Below are positions 8,588 through 16,376 of a stretch of DNA of 64,000 nt, piece after piece (position 1 is the first letter of the stretch; each line of letters opens with the position of its first letter). The stretch is from contig JADGDS010000005.1 of the NCBI GenBank assembly GCA_016744775.1, positions 42,275 to 106,274 of the forward strand, read 5' to 3'. The DNA is from Candidatus Marithrix sp. GTDB taxonomy: Bacteria; Pseudomonadota; Gammaproteobacteria; Beggiatoales; Beggiatoaceae. A program made the position numbers and the translations under genes. A model generated the notes under the pieces. It was not told where the DNA came from. It did not search any database and saw only the letters and a program-made list of their open reading frames with translations.

Positions 8588-8697
8588 GATGTGACGCACA
8601 AAAGGAAGCCCCCTAACCCCCTAAAGGGGGAACAGCAAATTAAATTCATAGAATACTCCCCCTTTAGGGGGTTGGGGGGCTTCCACTGCGTAACATC
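8588..8697. repeat. Palindromic repeat family C between TerY-like and PP2C genes
   Basis: Inner arms 8604-8631 and 8657-8684 (28 bp, one mismatch, CCCCCTAAAGGGGG-rich) are nested in outer arms 8588-8598 and 8687-8697 (one mismatch). It fills the gap between the TerY-like stop (8703) and the PP2C start (8580). Single-arm relatives lie at 50819-50843 and, more weakly, about 31430-31445. It interrupts an otherwise overlapping gene chain, so it probably inserted into the operon. Confidence 0.8.
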
Positions 8698-8702
8698 AGT
8701 AA

Positions 8703-9398
8703 CTAAGTTGTAAAACCTTGAGTCCAATCATCAGCTTTAGGCAAATTCACTTGTTGCCCAGTTTCTGAGGAAGTTACTGTACTCATACTAGCACTTAACC
8801 ATTTAAAGAAAGCACTAAATTTTAAACCTTGCAATTGTTGAGGCGGCATGTCAGGATTAGATACTTCTCTTAAAATCTTCATATTTGCTCCTTCAACTCC
8901 AACTGCAAGAAATGCAAACTTTTTAGCTTTAGTTGCTTCATGAATTTCTTTGGTTAAACCTTTAACATCTTGATCACTATCAGGTTCTCCATCAGTAATT
9001 AAAATTACCCAAGGTCTATAATAAGGTTGCCCAGTATCTTTATACCATTTTTTTCTAGCTTCAACTTTTTCAATTGCTTCTCTAACACCATCTACCATTT
9101 TGGTAGAACCCTTTGGAATCAATTCAGGCATTTCAAAATTTTCTACTAGAGAAGGTTCTAATTCAGTTTGAACTTCACTATGAAAAGTTACAATCGCAAC
9201 TTCTAAACGGTTGGCTGTCGTTGCGTCTTCTTGAATATCAAAGTAAAAGTCTTCTAAACCATCGTTTAATTCATCAATAGGTTTCATTCCACCCATTGGG
9301 TTTGACATTGAACCCGATACGTCTAAGGCTAAGACACATAAACATTTTTGTTCATAATTCTCAGGTGATTCTGCTTCAAAAAAATCGTTAGCTGCCAA
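8703..9398 (-). CDS. TerY/YegL-type vWA-domain protein
   Basis: This 231-aa soluble vWA protein has MIDAS residues D26, S28 and S30 (LALDVSGSM), the Thr of KGSTKM and LITDGEPDSD. TerY-type vWA proteins form conserved triads with a PP2C phosphatase and a kinase, as seen here. The role proposed for such triads (phospho-regulated stress response, often near tellurium-resistance genes) is from the literature and not shown here. The start is TTG at 9396-9398, supported by a strong AGGAG site inside the last codons of the preceding DUF4340 gene. The stop of that gene is 2 nt upstream. Confidence 0.85.
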   Translation of the reverse strand: MAANDFFEAESPENYEQKCLCVLALDVSGSMSNPMGGMKPIDELNDGLEDFYFDIQEDATTANRLEVAIVTFHSEVQTELEPSLVENFEMPELIPKGSTKMVDGVREAIEKVEARKKWYKDTGQPYYRPWVILITDGEPDSDQDVKGLTKEIHEATKAKKFAFLAVGVEGANMKILREVSNPDMPPQQLQGLKFSAFFKWLSASMSTVTSSETGQQVNLPKADDWTQGFTT

Positions 9399-9400
9399 AA

Positions 9401-10294
9401 TTAATCTCCTAAATCTTCACTGGTTGCGGTTGGTAATTGCAATAATTTATCTATTTGAATATTGTCTATCTTATATAGCACATTTTTATCATGACGCGCT
9501 AATATTAAATCAGGTTTAGATGCAAGAATCGTAAAACTTACAGGATAATCTTTGCCTAAAAGATGCACTTCAATCTTGCCTTGTGATTCACTTTTTGCTA
9601 CATCATAAGCTTCTACTTTAAAGGCTTGCAGGCGTTGCCATTGATCAATTAAACCTGCTAGCGCATCTTGATTTGTTTCTACTTCTTTATCAGAAAATTT
9701 TGATGAAATCAATTTCCATTGTTTATCTTTAAAGGCTAAATGATAATCTGGCAATTTTAATTCCATGATTTTAGAATTCAAACCCAAAGGAGCTAGGCTG
9801 ACAAAATTTACAGCAGTCTGAGTTAAAGAATTATATAAATTATCAGTAACTAAATAGACTTTATCATCAATCCGTATATAACGTTTTTGATCTCTCATAG
9901 GAGAACTATCGCCAAAAGCAATGGTAAATTGATTAAAAGTAACTTTTGCTAAAGGAGGAGCTAATTTTAGTTCTGCTAAATCGTGTTTAGATACTTCTAA
10001 TTCTTTATATTGATTATCCGATAAAATTTGCAATAAGCGATTGACACGAATCATATTAGCGGGTAATTGAAATGGTGTCAGCATTTGCCAAACTTCAAAT
10101 TTATCTTTCATTAAAGAAATTTTAGCTTTATCAGCCCGTTCAATTCTAATTAATTGTATTTTATTTGGATCTAATGTTGTTAGTTTAGCTAACTGCTTAT
10201 TAGATTTTTCTTGTTCAGTAGTATAATAAACCAAACCACCTAAAATCGTTATTACACATAATAAAACCAGATTCATTAACCAACGTTTACGCAT
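9401..10294 (-). CDS. DUF4340 membrane-anchored protein
   Basis: From the ATG at 10294 this is a 297-aa protein with one N-terminal membrane helix (about 5-22) and an extracytoplasmic domain of the DUF4340 type. That family is regularly encoded next to GldG-like ABC auxiliary proteins. A GGAGGA site 8 nt upstream, and a 1-nt TAATG overlap with the GldG-like gene, favour this start over the upstream in-frame codon at 10318. No enzymatic motif is visible. The function is unknown; it is presumed to act with the GldG-like protein. Confidence 0.75.
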   Translation of the reverse strand: MRKRWLMNLVLLCVITILGGLVYYTTEQEKSNKQLAKLTTLDPNKIQLIRIERADKAKISLMKDKFEVWQMLTPFQLPANMIRVNRLLQILSDNQYKELEVSKHDLAELKLAPPLAKVTFNQFTIAFGDSSPMRDQKRYIRIDDKVYLVTDNLYNSLTQTAVNFVSLAPLGLNSKIMELKLPDYHLAFKDKQWKLISSKFSDKEVETNQDALAGLIDQWQRLQAFKVEAYDVAKSESQGKIEVHLLGKDYPVSFTILASKPDLILARHDKNVLYKIDNIQIDKLLQLPTATSEDLGD

Positions 10295-11661
10295 TAAGCT
10301 TTCCTCCGACGTAACCAAACACTAATTCCAATACTAATTAAAATTAGCGGCAAAACAACTAAAAACAATAAACCTAATAATAAAACTGCATTTGAAGATA
10401 ATTCTAATTTAAGATCAGCGGCAGCTTTTGCTGGAATATCAATAAAAGAATCATCCTGAGATAACCAATTAATCATTTTCAACCCCAAATTAAGATTGCC
10501 ACCAAATTGTAAAAAGGCATTAGATAAAAAATCGCCTTCTCCAACTATAATAACTCGTTGCTGTGGAACAATTTTTTCTTGTTCTTGTTTTGGCTTATCT
10601 CGATGTAAAGCAACAGCTATTTCAAATGGACCATTAATATCTGTGCCTTCGTTATATTCAATCTTTTCATCTTCTAAATTGCCAGTTTCAGACCATGTTT
10701 GAGGATTAGTTGTCAATAAAGGAACTTCTTCCCATTCAACTGGTGATTTAATGATGAAGCCATTTGCTTGTGGAAATAAAGTTACATAATTAAAATTAGC
10801 TGTAATATGATGATCACCATAGCCAGCATCATTAATTGCCAACATTGCTGGATTGTTTAAGCCCATTAATTGACTATTAGGATCAACTATGATACCGGGC
10901 TGTAATGTTAAGCCAAATTGACTAGCAATAGGATTTAAAGAACTATTAGGATCTATTAGCCATAATAAATTACCACCATTTTTTATATATTGCGCGAGTA
11001 AATCAGCTTCACCGGGTAATAATTTGGTTCGTGAGCTAGGAATAACTAGTAAAGCAGTATCATTTGGAATTTCGGCTTGTTGACTTAAATTAATTGATTT
11101 TAATTGAAAGCCGCTATTTTTCAATGTATTAGCAAATTCGCTTAAATCATGATTGGCAAATTTTTTAATACTGCGTTCACCATGCCCTTCTAAAAATACA
11201 ATTAGGCTATTTTTGTTACGAACTAGTCGTTGTAAGGCTGAAGTCAAATTTTGTTCAGAAACTTGTCTAATATGCTCAGTTCTATTTTGATATTCAATAA
11301 TAATTTCACCATCAAACTGAATTTCTTCTTCACGTACTTCGTTAGGAGAAGTGAAAGGATCAACAAAGCGTAAACTAATATCATCTTTGTTACTTTGATA
11401 ACGCGCAACTAAATCTTTAATAGGGGCGCGTAATTGTTTATCATTACTAGCATAGGCAGTAATTTTAATAGGGTCTTTAAGTTGAACTAATAATTTAGTA
11501 CTAGCTTCAGATAGGCTATTACGATTATTAATAGTCCAATCAGACTCGATTTTATAACGGGTACTTAGCCAAGCTATTAAGGCTATAACTATGACTAATA
11601 ACAGCATAAAAACTGTGTTTTGCAAACGAGCTTGCAAATGAGTACGTTTTGTGACTTCCAT
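10294..11661 (-). CDS. GldG-like ABC transporter auxiliary protein
   Basis: The 455-aa protein has membrane helices at both ends (about 17-34 and 427-447) around a large extracytoplasmic domain with SLIVFLEGHGERS, DTALLVIPSSRTKL and GGNLLWLIDPNSSL. This matches the GldG / ABC-type auxiliary family (gliding-type or uncharacterised transport). Such genes normally follow an ABC ATPase and permease. Neither is present upstream, where the next 795 bp hold repeats and a gene remnant. It heads the minus-strand gene array. A TATAAT -10 box (11693-11698 on the minus strand) lies upstream, but no convincing -35 is seen. Confidence 0.75.
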   Translation of the reverse strand: MEVTKRTHLQARLQNTVFMLLLVIVIALIAWLSTRYKIESDWTINNRNSLSEASTKLLVQLKDPIKITAYASNDKQLRAPIKDLVARYQSNKDDISLRFVDPFTSPNEVREEEIQFDGEIIIEYQNRTEHIRQVSEQNLTSALQRLVRNKNSLIVFLEGHGERSIKKFANHDLSEFANTLKNSGFQLKSINLSQQAEIPNDTALLVIPSSRTKLLPGEADLLAQYIKNGGNLLWLIDPNSSLNPIASQFGLTLQPGIIVDPNSQLMGLNNPAMLAINDAGYGDHHITANFNYVTLFPQANGFIIKSPVEWEEVPLLTTNPQTWSETGNLEDEKIEYNEGTDINGPFEIAVALHRDKPKQEQEKIVPQQRVIIVGEGDFLSNAFLQFGGNLNLGLKMINWLSQDDSFIDIPAKAAADLKLELSSNAVLLLGLLFLVVLPLILISIGISVWLRRRKA

Positions 11662-11791
11662 TTAATTGAAAATTGATTAAGGTTAAATGTGTATTATAAT
11701 GCAGATATGAGTAGATGGCTAAAATATTTTATTTGTGAGGGAAGGTATCATATTATCCAGATGAAATTAATTGTATAATAATAATATGTTT

Positions 11792-11870
11792 CTCAAACAT
11801 TGTCAATAAATTAAACCTTGTTACAAGCCCCAAGACCTGACAGGTTTTAAAAACCTGTCAGGTCTAAAAC
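11792..11870. repeat. Repeat family B, direct copy 1 with palindrome
   Basis: This segment shares a ~75-bp direct repeat with 12284-12361 (TCAAT..GTTACAAGCCCCAAG). It ends in the palindrome AGACCTGACAGG...CCTGTCAGGTCT (11833-11865). The same palindrome core recurs at 12324-12356, 19005-19037 and 48748-48780. The two direct copies frame the AAA ATPase remnant. Confidence 0.75.
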
Positions 11871-12148
11871 CTTATGTAAAACTTGAGTAAACTAATTTAA
11901 ATTAAACTAATGTCTTTATTTAATTAATAATTCCATTGACTTTAGTGTGTTACATAATTATAATTACCGCTATTTTTATATTTTTCAACAATATGCTGCT
12001 ATCCCAAGGAACTTGTTATTTATCAGGAATGGCAAAGCTATAGCACATTGTGGGATAAAGCTTATTTTTTTGTGAGCTTTGATGATTATCTAGGTTTAAG
12101 TTTAACTTTCGCTAAAATCCCAATTGGGATAACTACTTCATTCATGCC

Positions 12149-12274
12149 ATGCCGCTGCGAGTCGATTACCTAAAATCGCAAGATGCAACGCGCCTAATTA
12201 CAGAACCGGTAGATTTAAATTATCCAGACATAGTAATTGAAATGTGGTTACGGGAATATCGGGAAGGGTTTTAA
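12149..12274 (+). pseudogene. Remnant of an AAA ATPase C-terminal region
   Basis: A 41-codon stretch reads MPLRVDYLKSQDATRLITEP and onward to a TAA. The pattern PLRVDYL...DATRLITEPV followed by a short helix is typical of the region just after the ATPase core in large AAA proteins of filamentous bacteria. Upstream (about 12010-12140) another frame encodes EWQSYSTLWDKAYFF, perhaps another piece of the same gene. No full gene remains. The rest of 11662-12456 holds repeats and AT-rich sequence without clear genes. Confidence 0.45.
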
Positions 12275-12283
12275 ATAACACTA

Positions 12284-12361
12284 TCAAACTGTCAATAAAC
12301 TAAACTGCTGGTTACAAGCCCCAAGACCTGACAGGTTTTTAAAACCTGTCAGGTCTAAAAC
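12284..12361. repeat. Repeat family B, direct copy 2 with palindrome
   Basis: Second copy of the direct repeat at 11792-11870, again with the CCTGACAGG/CCTGTCAGG palindrome (12324-12356). An extra half-site CCTGACAGGTG follows at about 12361-12371. It lies 95 nt upstream of the secreted-protein gene and may contain part of its upstream region. Confidence 0.75.
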
Positions 12362-12456
12362 CTGACAGGTGTTTGAACATGTAACAATGTTTTTTTACAT
12401 CATATAGTGTACAATATCAAATTGCACTTAATTAATTTTATTAGAGGTTATTTAAT

Positions 12457-13557
12457 ATGAAAAAAATAAGTAAAACAAGACTGACAGTTGTTCTTTTTGT
12501 AGTTACTTTTTTGGGTACTTCAAATTCAAACGCTAACATTGCTACCACATCAACGGGCTTGGATCAAATTGTAGATATTATTTTAACTGATGCTAGGCTT
12601 CAAAAAAAGATTTCAATGGAAGATATTTATGAAGGTGCCGTTGCAGCGGATATGATGAACAAAATCATAATCAAAGCAATTATCGATAACGGTTTAGCTA
12701 ATGACAAAAAGATTTCAACAGCTGATACCCGAGAGTTGAATGATTACATTTTCCATAACTATCGCGATGATTGGGTTGTATTTCACGGAGATGATGAAGA
12801 TGGTGAAGAAACTGGATTTCACCTAGTGCAAAACGATGGTGCCAAAACTAAGCTTTTAGGCAAAAATGCTATAAATCGTGTTGCTGATGGTATTTATCAT
12901 TTGGGGTTTGAAACACACCGAAAAAATCGCCTTCTCAACGAAGATGGCAACAATAATGTCACTTTCCAAAAAGTTGGTTTATGGCTTAACGACTTGCTTG
13001 CTCAAGACTTAAAACGCAATTCTCTCAAAAATCCCAAGATTAAGGAAGTCACTGGCACTACTCGCACCGGCTTGGATCAAATTATTGATATTATTTATAC
13101 CGATGTAGGGCTTCAAAAGCGTATTTCCACTGGCGATATTCGTAAAGGCTCAGCAGCCACAGATGGGCTGAATCACATCATACTTGAAGCCATTATAGTC
13201 ACTGATGTTGCAAACGATGGAAACATCAACGCTGATGATGCGCGTCTATTGAACAAATATATTGTTGCCAATCACAGCGAAATATGGGCTGAACTTCACG
13301 GAGACGATGAAGCAACTGGTGAAGAAACTGGATTTCATCTAGTGCAAAGTGATGGTGCCAAAACTAAGCTTTTTGGCAAAAATGCGCTCAATCGCGTAGC
13401 TGATGCAATTTATCATTTAGGATTTGAAACAAACCTACGCAATCGGTTGCTCAACGAAGATGGTAATAAAAATGCCACTTTTACAAAAGTGGCTTTATGG
13501 CTAAATAATTTATTGCAAGATGATTTCAAAAAAATACAACAATTTAAAAAACCATAG
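12457..13557 (+). CDS. Secreted protein with two tandem ~171-aa repeats
   Basis: The 366-aa protein has a signal peptide (about 1-27, ending SNANA). It is built from two homologous halves that begin TGLDQIVDII (residue 33) and TGLDQIIDII (residue 204), an offset of 171. Each half holds HGDDE..GEETGFHLVQ and NRLLNEDGN. The second half contains DVANDGNINADDARLLNKYI, which resembles a dockerin or EF-hand calcium loop; the first half has a weaker form. I recall similar repeats in proteins labelled RTX-toxin-related calcium-binding, but give no firm function. An AGAGGTT site precedes the ATG. It is probably exported and calcium-binding. Confidence 0.65.
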   Translation: MKKISKTRLTVVLFVVTFLGTSNSNANIATTSTGLDQIVDIILTDARLQKKISMEDIYEGAVAADMMNKIIIKAIIDNGLANDKKISTADTRELNDYIFHNYRDDWVVFHGDDEDGEETGFHLVQNDGAKTKLLGKNAINRVADGIYHLGFETHRKNRLLNEDGNNNVTFQKVGLWLNDLLAQDLKRNSLKNPKIKEVTGTTRTGLDQIIDIIYTDVGLQKRISTGDIRKGSAATDGLNHIILEAIIVTDVANDGNINADDARLLNKYIVANHSEIWAELHGDDEATGEETGFHLVQSDGAKTKLFGKNALNRVADAIYHLGFETNLRNRLLNEDGNKNATFTKVALWLNNLLQDDFKKIQQFKKP

Positions 13558-13605
13558 ATCAATTTAATCTATAAAAGATGGGTAGAGCTACGTGTATGCT
13601 CTACC

Positions 13606-15453
13606 CTACCCTAATATCAACGCCCCCAAAGGTGGCAAAGTAACTGTAATAGAATATTCTTGATTCATACAGGCTATTTTTTCTGCTTTTAACAATCTAT
13701 CATTGTTATTGACATTACTTCCACCATAAATTGCAGCGTCTGAATTCAAAATTTCTTTATAAGTCGCTAACTTTGGTACTCCTATTCTATAATAGTATCT
13801 TGGTACTGGAGTGAAGTTTAATGCTATAATTAAAGTTTGTTCTTCTGCTTGGCGGCTAAAAATTAATACTGAATTTTCAGCATCTTGGCAGTCTAGCCAT
13901 TTAAATCCTTGTTGTTCAAATTCATATTTGTATAATGCTTTTGATTGTTGGTAAATTTTGTTTAAATCTTTTACTAAGTTTTGTACGCCTTTGTGAAAAT
14001 CATATTGTAATAGATGCCAATCTAAGCCCACAGCTTCATTCCATTCCGCGCTTTGAGCAAATTCGGTGCCCATAAATAATAGTTTTTTACCCGGATGTGT
14101 AAACATATAACTATATAACAAGCGTAAATTTGCAAAGCGTTGCCATTCGTCGCCGGGCATTTTGGTTAGCATTGATCCTTTGCCATGCACTACTTCGTCA
14201 TGTGAAAATGGTAACAAGAAGTTTTCAGAGAAAGCATATAAGATACTAAATGTTAAGTCATTTTGATGATGTTTACGGTGAATTGGATCTATCGACATAT
14301 ATTTTAAAGTGTCATTCATCCAACCCATATTCCATTTCATATTAAAACCTAATCCACCAAATTCAGCCGGACCAGTTACTTGCGGCCATGATGTTGATTC
14401 TTCCGCTATTATTAAAGCTCCCGGGTTTTGTTGTTGCAGAATAGTAGTTAATTCACGTATAAATCCAATAGCTTCTAAGTTTTCACGACTTCCATATTCA
14501 TTTGGAATCCATTCTTCACGTGAATAGTCTAAATATAACATTGAGGCAACTGCATCTACTCGTAAGCCATCAATATGAAATTCTTCTATCCAATATAATG
14601 CACTGGAAAATAAAAAGTTTTTGACTTCAAAACGACCATAATTATAAATTAGCGTCTGCCAATCTAAGTGTTCCCCTTGACGTGGATCTTCATGTTCATA
14701 AAGTGCAGTACCATCAAAACGCGCTAAGCCATAAGCGTCTTTTGGAAAATGAGCTGGCACCCAATCTAAAATAACTCCGATATTATTTTGATGACAATAA
14801 TCAATAAAATATCTAAAATCATCAGGTGTGCCATAGCGGCTAGTCGGTGCATAATAACCGGTACATTGATAACCCCATGAGGCATCGAATGGATGTTCAG
14901 TAATTGGCAATAACTCAATATGGGTAAAACCCATTTCAAGTACATACTTAACTAAGCGTTTTGCTAGTTCACGATAATTGATAAATTCACCCTGCCACGC
15001 GCCTAAATGTACTTCATAAATTGACATTGGAATATGTTGCCAATCTAGTTGCTGACGCTTTTCTAGCCAAGTATTATCATTCCATTTATAATCGCTATTA
15101 GCGGTAACAATAGAAGCAGTATTTGGACGTAATTCAAATTGCTGACCATAAGGATCAGATTTTAATAAAATTTCACCATGACGGCTGCGAATTTCAAATT
15201 TATATAATTCTCCGGGTTTTATATCAGGAATAAACAATTCCCAAATACCATTATCTTCATAAATGTGCATAGGATGAATAGCTCCATCCCAACTATTAAA
15301 ATCACCAACTACACTGACGGCATCAGCATTAGGTGCCCATACGGCAAACAATACACCGTCATCATTGAAATGGGCACCTAAAAAACGATAAGCGTGCCAA
15401 TGTTTGCCCTGACTAAATAAATGTTTATCAAAATTGGATAGTTTAGTTGTCAT
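13606..15453 (-). CDS. glgB: 1,4-alpha-glucan branching enzyme
   Basis: GlgB introduces alpha-1,6 branches into glycogen in the cytoplasm. The 615-aa protein has an N-terminal CBM48 domain (about 15-115), then a GH13 barrel. Catalytic residues are visible as D300 (GLRVDAVAS), the Glu of AEESTSW near 351 and D419 ([11 protein letters not shown]). A C-terminal beta domain ends the protein. It lacks the extra N1 domain of the long (about 730-aa) enzymes, so it belongs to the short class. The AAGGAT ribosome binding site sits inside a family-A repeat arm (15462-15493). No other glycogen genes are adjacent. Confidence 0.93.
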   Translation of the reverse strand: MTTKLSNFDKHLFSQGKHWHAYRFLGAHFNDDGVLFAVWAPNADAVSVVGDFNSWDGAIHPMHIYEDNGIWELFIPDIKPGELYKFEIRSRHGEILLKSDPYGQQFELRPNTASIVTANSDYKWNDNTWLEKRQQLDWQHIPMSIYEVHLGAWQGEFINYRELAKRLVKYVLEMGFTHIELLPITEHPFDASWGYQCTGYYAPTSRYGTPDDFRYFIDYCHQNNIGVILDWVPAHFPKDAYGLARFDGTALYEHEDPRQGEHLDWQTLIYNYGRFEVKNFLFSSALYWIEEFHIDGLRVDAVASMLYLDYSREEWIPNEYGSRENLEAIGFIRELTTILQQQNPGALIIAEESTSWPQVTGPAEFGGLGFNMKWNMGWMNDTLKYMSIDPIHRKHHQNDLTFSILYAFSENFLLPFSHDEVVHGKGSMLTKMPGDEWQRFANLRLLYSYMFTHPGKKLLFMGTEFAQSAEWNEAVGLDWHLLQYDFHKGVQNLVKDLNKIYQQSKALYKYEFEQQGFKWLDCQDAENSVLIFSRQAEEQTLIIALNFTPVPRYYYRIGVPKLATYKEILNSDAAIYGGSNVNNNDRLLKAEKIACMNQEYSITVTLPPLGALILG

Positions 15454-15461
15454 ATTATTAT

Positions 15462-15493
15462 AATATCCTTGCTTATATGCAATTTCTGTAGTT
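15462..15493 (-). repeat. Single arm of repeat family A in the glgB leader
   Basis: Read on the minus strand this is AACTACAGAAATTGCATATA followed by AGCAAGGATATT. It is close to the arm of the palindromes at 1676 and 2541. The AAGGAT of this arm lies about 9 nt before the glgB ATG and is the only plausible Shine-Dalgarno sequence there. Confidence 0.6.
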
Positions 15494-15612
15494 TTTTGTT
15501 TTCGACTCTGAGTTTTAAATCAATCATCATTTATAATATTGCCTTGAAAAAGTGTAGCACCAGAACAACATATCAATTACATTGAAAGGGAAAAAGTAAC
15601 AGTAATTTTTGT

Positions 15613-15618
15613 TATAAT
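15613..15618 (+). promoter_or_regulatory. -10 box upstream of toxin-antitoxin pair 2
   Basis: A consensus TATAAT lies 22 nt before the antitoxin ATG. No clear -35 hexamer is seen at the right distance. Confidence 0.35.
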
Positions 15619-15639
15619 CAAAACTAAAAGGTTTAGAAG

Positions 15640-15948
15640 ATGCAATTACAAATTAGTAATCCTCAAATGCAAAAGATTTTCGAGACACAATTTCACTCTA
15701 ATCAAGAGAAGTTTATGGAGTTTATTGTCTCTTTTATTAAAGATAATAGCAAGGCAATAGATAATTATTTTCATCAAACCACTACTCCCAAACAGTATAA
15801 ATCCTTTAGTTATAATAAGTTGAATCCAATGGATAACTTTTATAAACTAGATACTGATGACAATGATATTGAGATGACAAATCCTTTTAAAAATGTTGAA
15901 GATTCTGTTGCTTTTGCAAAACAATTACGAGAAGAGTCTTATAGATGA
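15640..15948 (+). CDS. Putative antitoxin, pair 2
   Basis: A 102-aa protein overlapping the following PIN gene by 4 nt (ATGA), as type II antitoxins do. The C-terminal motif DSVAFAKQLREESYR resembles the toxin-binding tail of VapB-like antitoxins (aromatic/Lys plus LRxxxWR-type ends). The N-terminal part does not show a DNA-binding fold I can name. An AAAAGG site precedes the ATG. Function is assigned mainly from context. Confidence 0.6.
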   Translation: MQLQISNPQMQKIFETQFHSNQEKFMEFIVSFIKDNSKAIDNYFHQTTTPKQYKSFSYNKLNPMDNFYKLDTDDNDIEMTNPFKNVEDSVAFAKQLREESYR

Positions 15949-16328
15949 TATTTCTTGATACCAATATTTTGATTGAATATTTAAAGGGCAATAAATCTCT
16001 TATTAAGTCTTATTCGTTAGATGAGTTGTTTATTAGTGATATTGTGGTGATGGAGCTATATCAAGGTGCAAAAAGCAAACAAGATTTAAAATTTATTATC
16101 AATGAAATTGCTGTTTTTAAGATTTTAAAAACCAACGATGAGATTATCAAACTTGCTACTCTATTGGTAAAAGAATATAATCTATCGCACAATATGAAGA
16201 TGATGGATGCAATTATTGCTTCTACTGTTATGGTTTATAATATGCCATTAATGACTTTGAATTTGAAGGATTTTAGGTATATTGATGGGGTGGAATTGGT
16301 CACTAATGACTTGATTCTAACAAATTAA
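15945..16328 (+). CDS. PIN-domain toxin (VapC-like), pair 2
   Basis: A 127-aa PIN protein with D5 (FLDTNIL), E37 (VVMELYQGA), D88 (MMDAIIAS) and D109 (NLKDFRYI) in the expected active-site positions. It is a predicted ribonuclease toxin, translationally coupled to the upstream antitoxin. Its stop codon (16326-16328) lies inside the left arm of the hairpin that precedes clpB. Confidence 0.85.
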   Translation: MIFLDTNILIEYLKGNKSLIKSYSLDELFISDIVVMELYQGAKSKQDLKFIINEIAVFKILKTNDEIIKLATLLVKEYNLSHNMKMMDAIIASTVMVYNMPLMTLNLKDFRYIDGVELVTNDLILTN

Positions 16329-16372
16329 TCCTTAGTTATAACGATAAGCAATTATCACAGATAAGGATTAAT
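16324..16372 (+). promoter_or_regulatory. Hairpin sequestering the clpB ribosome binding site (possible RNA thermometer)
   Basis: ATTAATCCTTA (16324-16334) pairs perfectly over 11 bp with TAAGGATTAAT (16362-16372), which contains the AAGGA Shine-Dalgarno site of clpB. Between them an inner stem GATAA/TTATC (16343-16347, 16352-16356) is capped by a GCAA tetraloop. Pairing of UCCUU with AAGGA upstream of a heat-shock gene is the arrangement expected for an RNA thermometer. Function is inferred. Confidence 0.5.
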
Positions 16373-16376
16373 AAAA

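Noticed and set aside
8581..8727. N-terminal 49-residue extension of the PP2C protein
   Set aside because: It translates a palindromic repeat and would bury a clear signal peptide that starts at the ATG at 8580.
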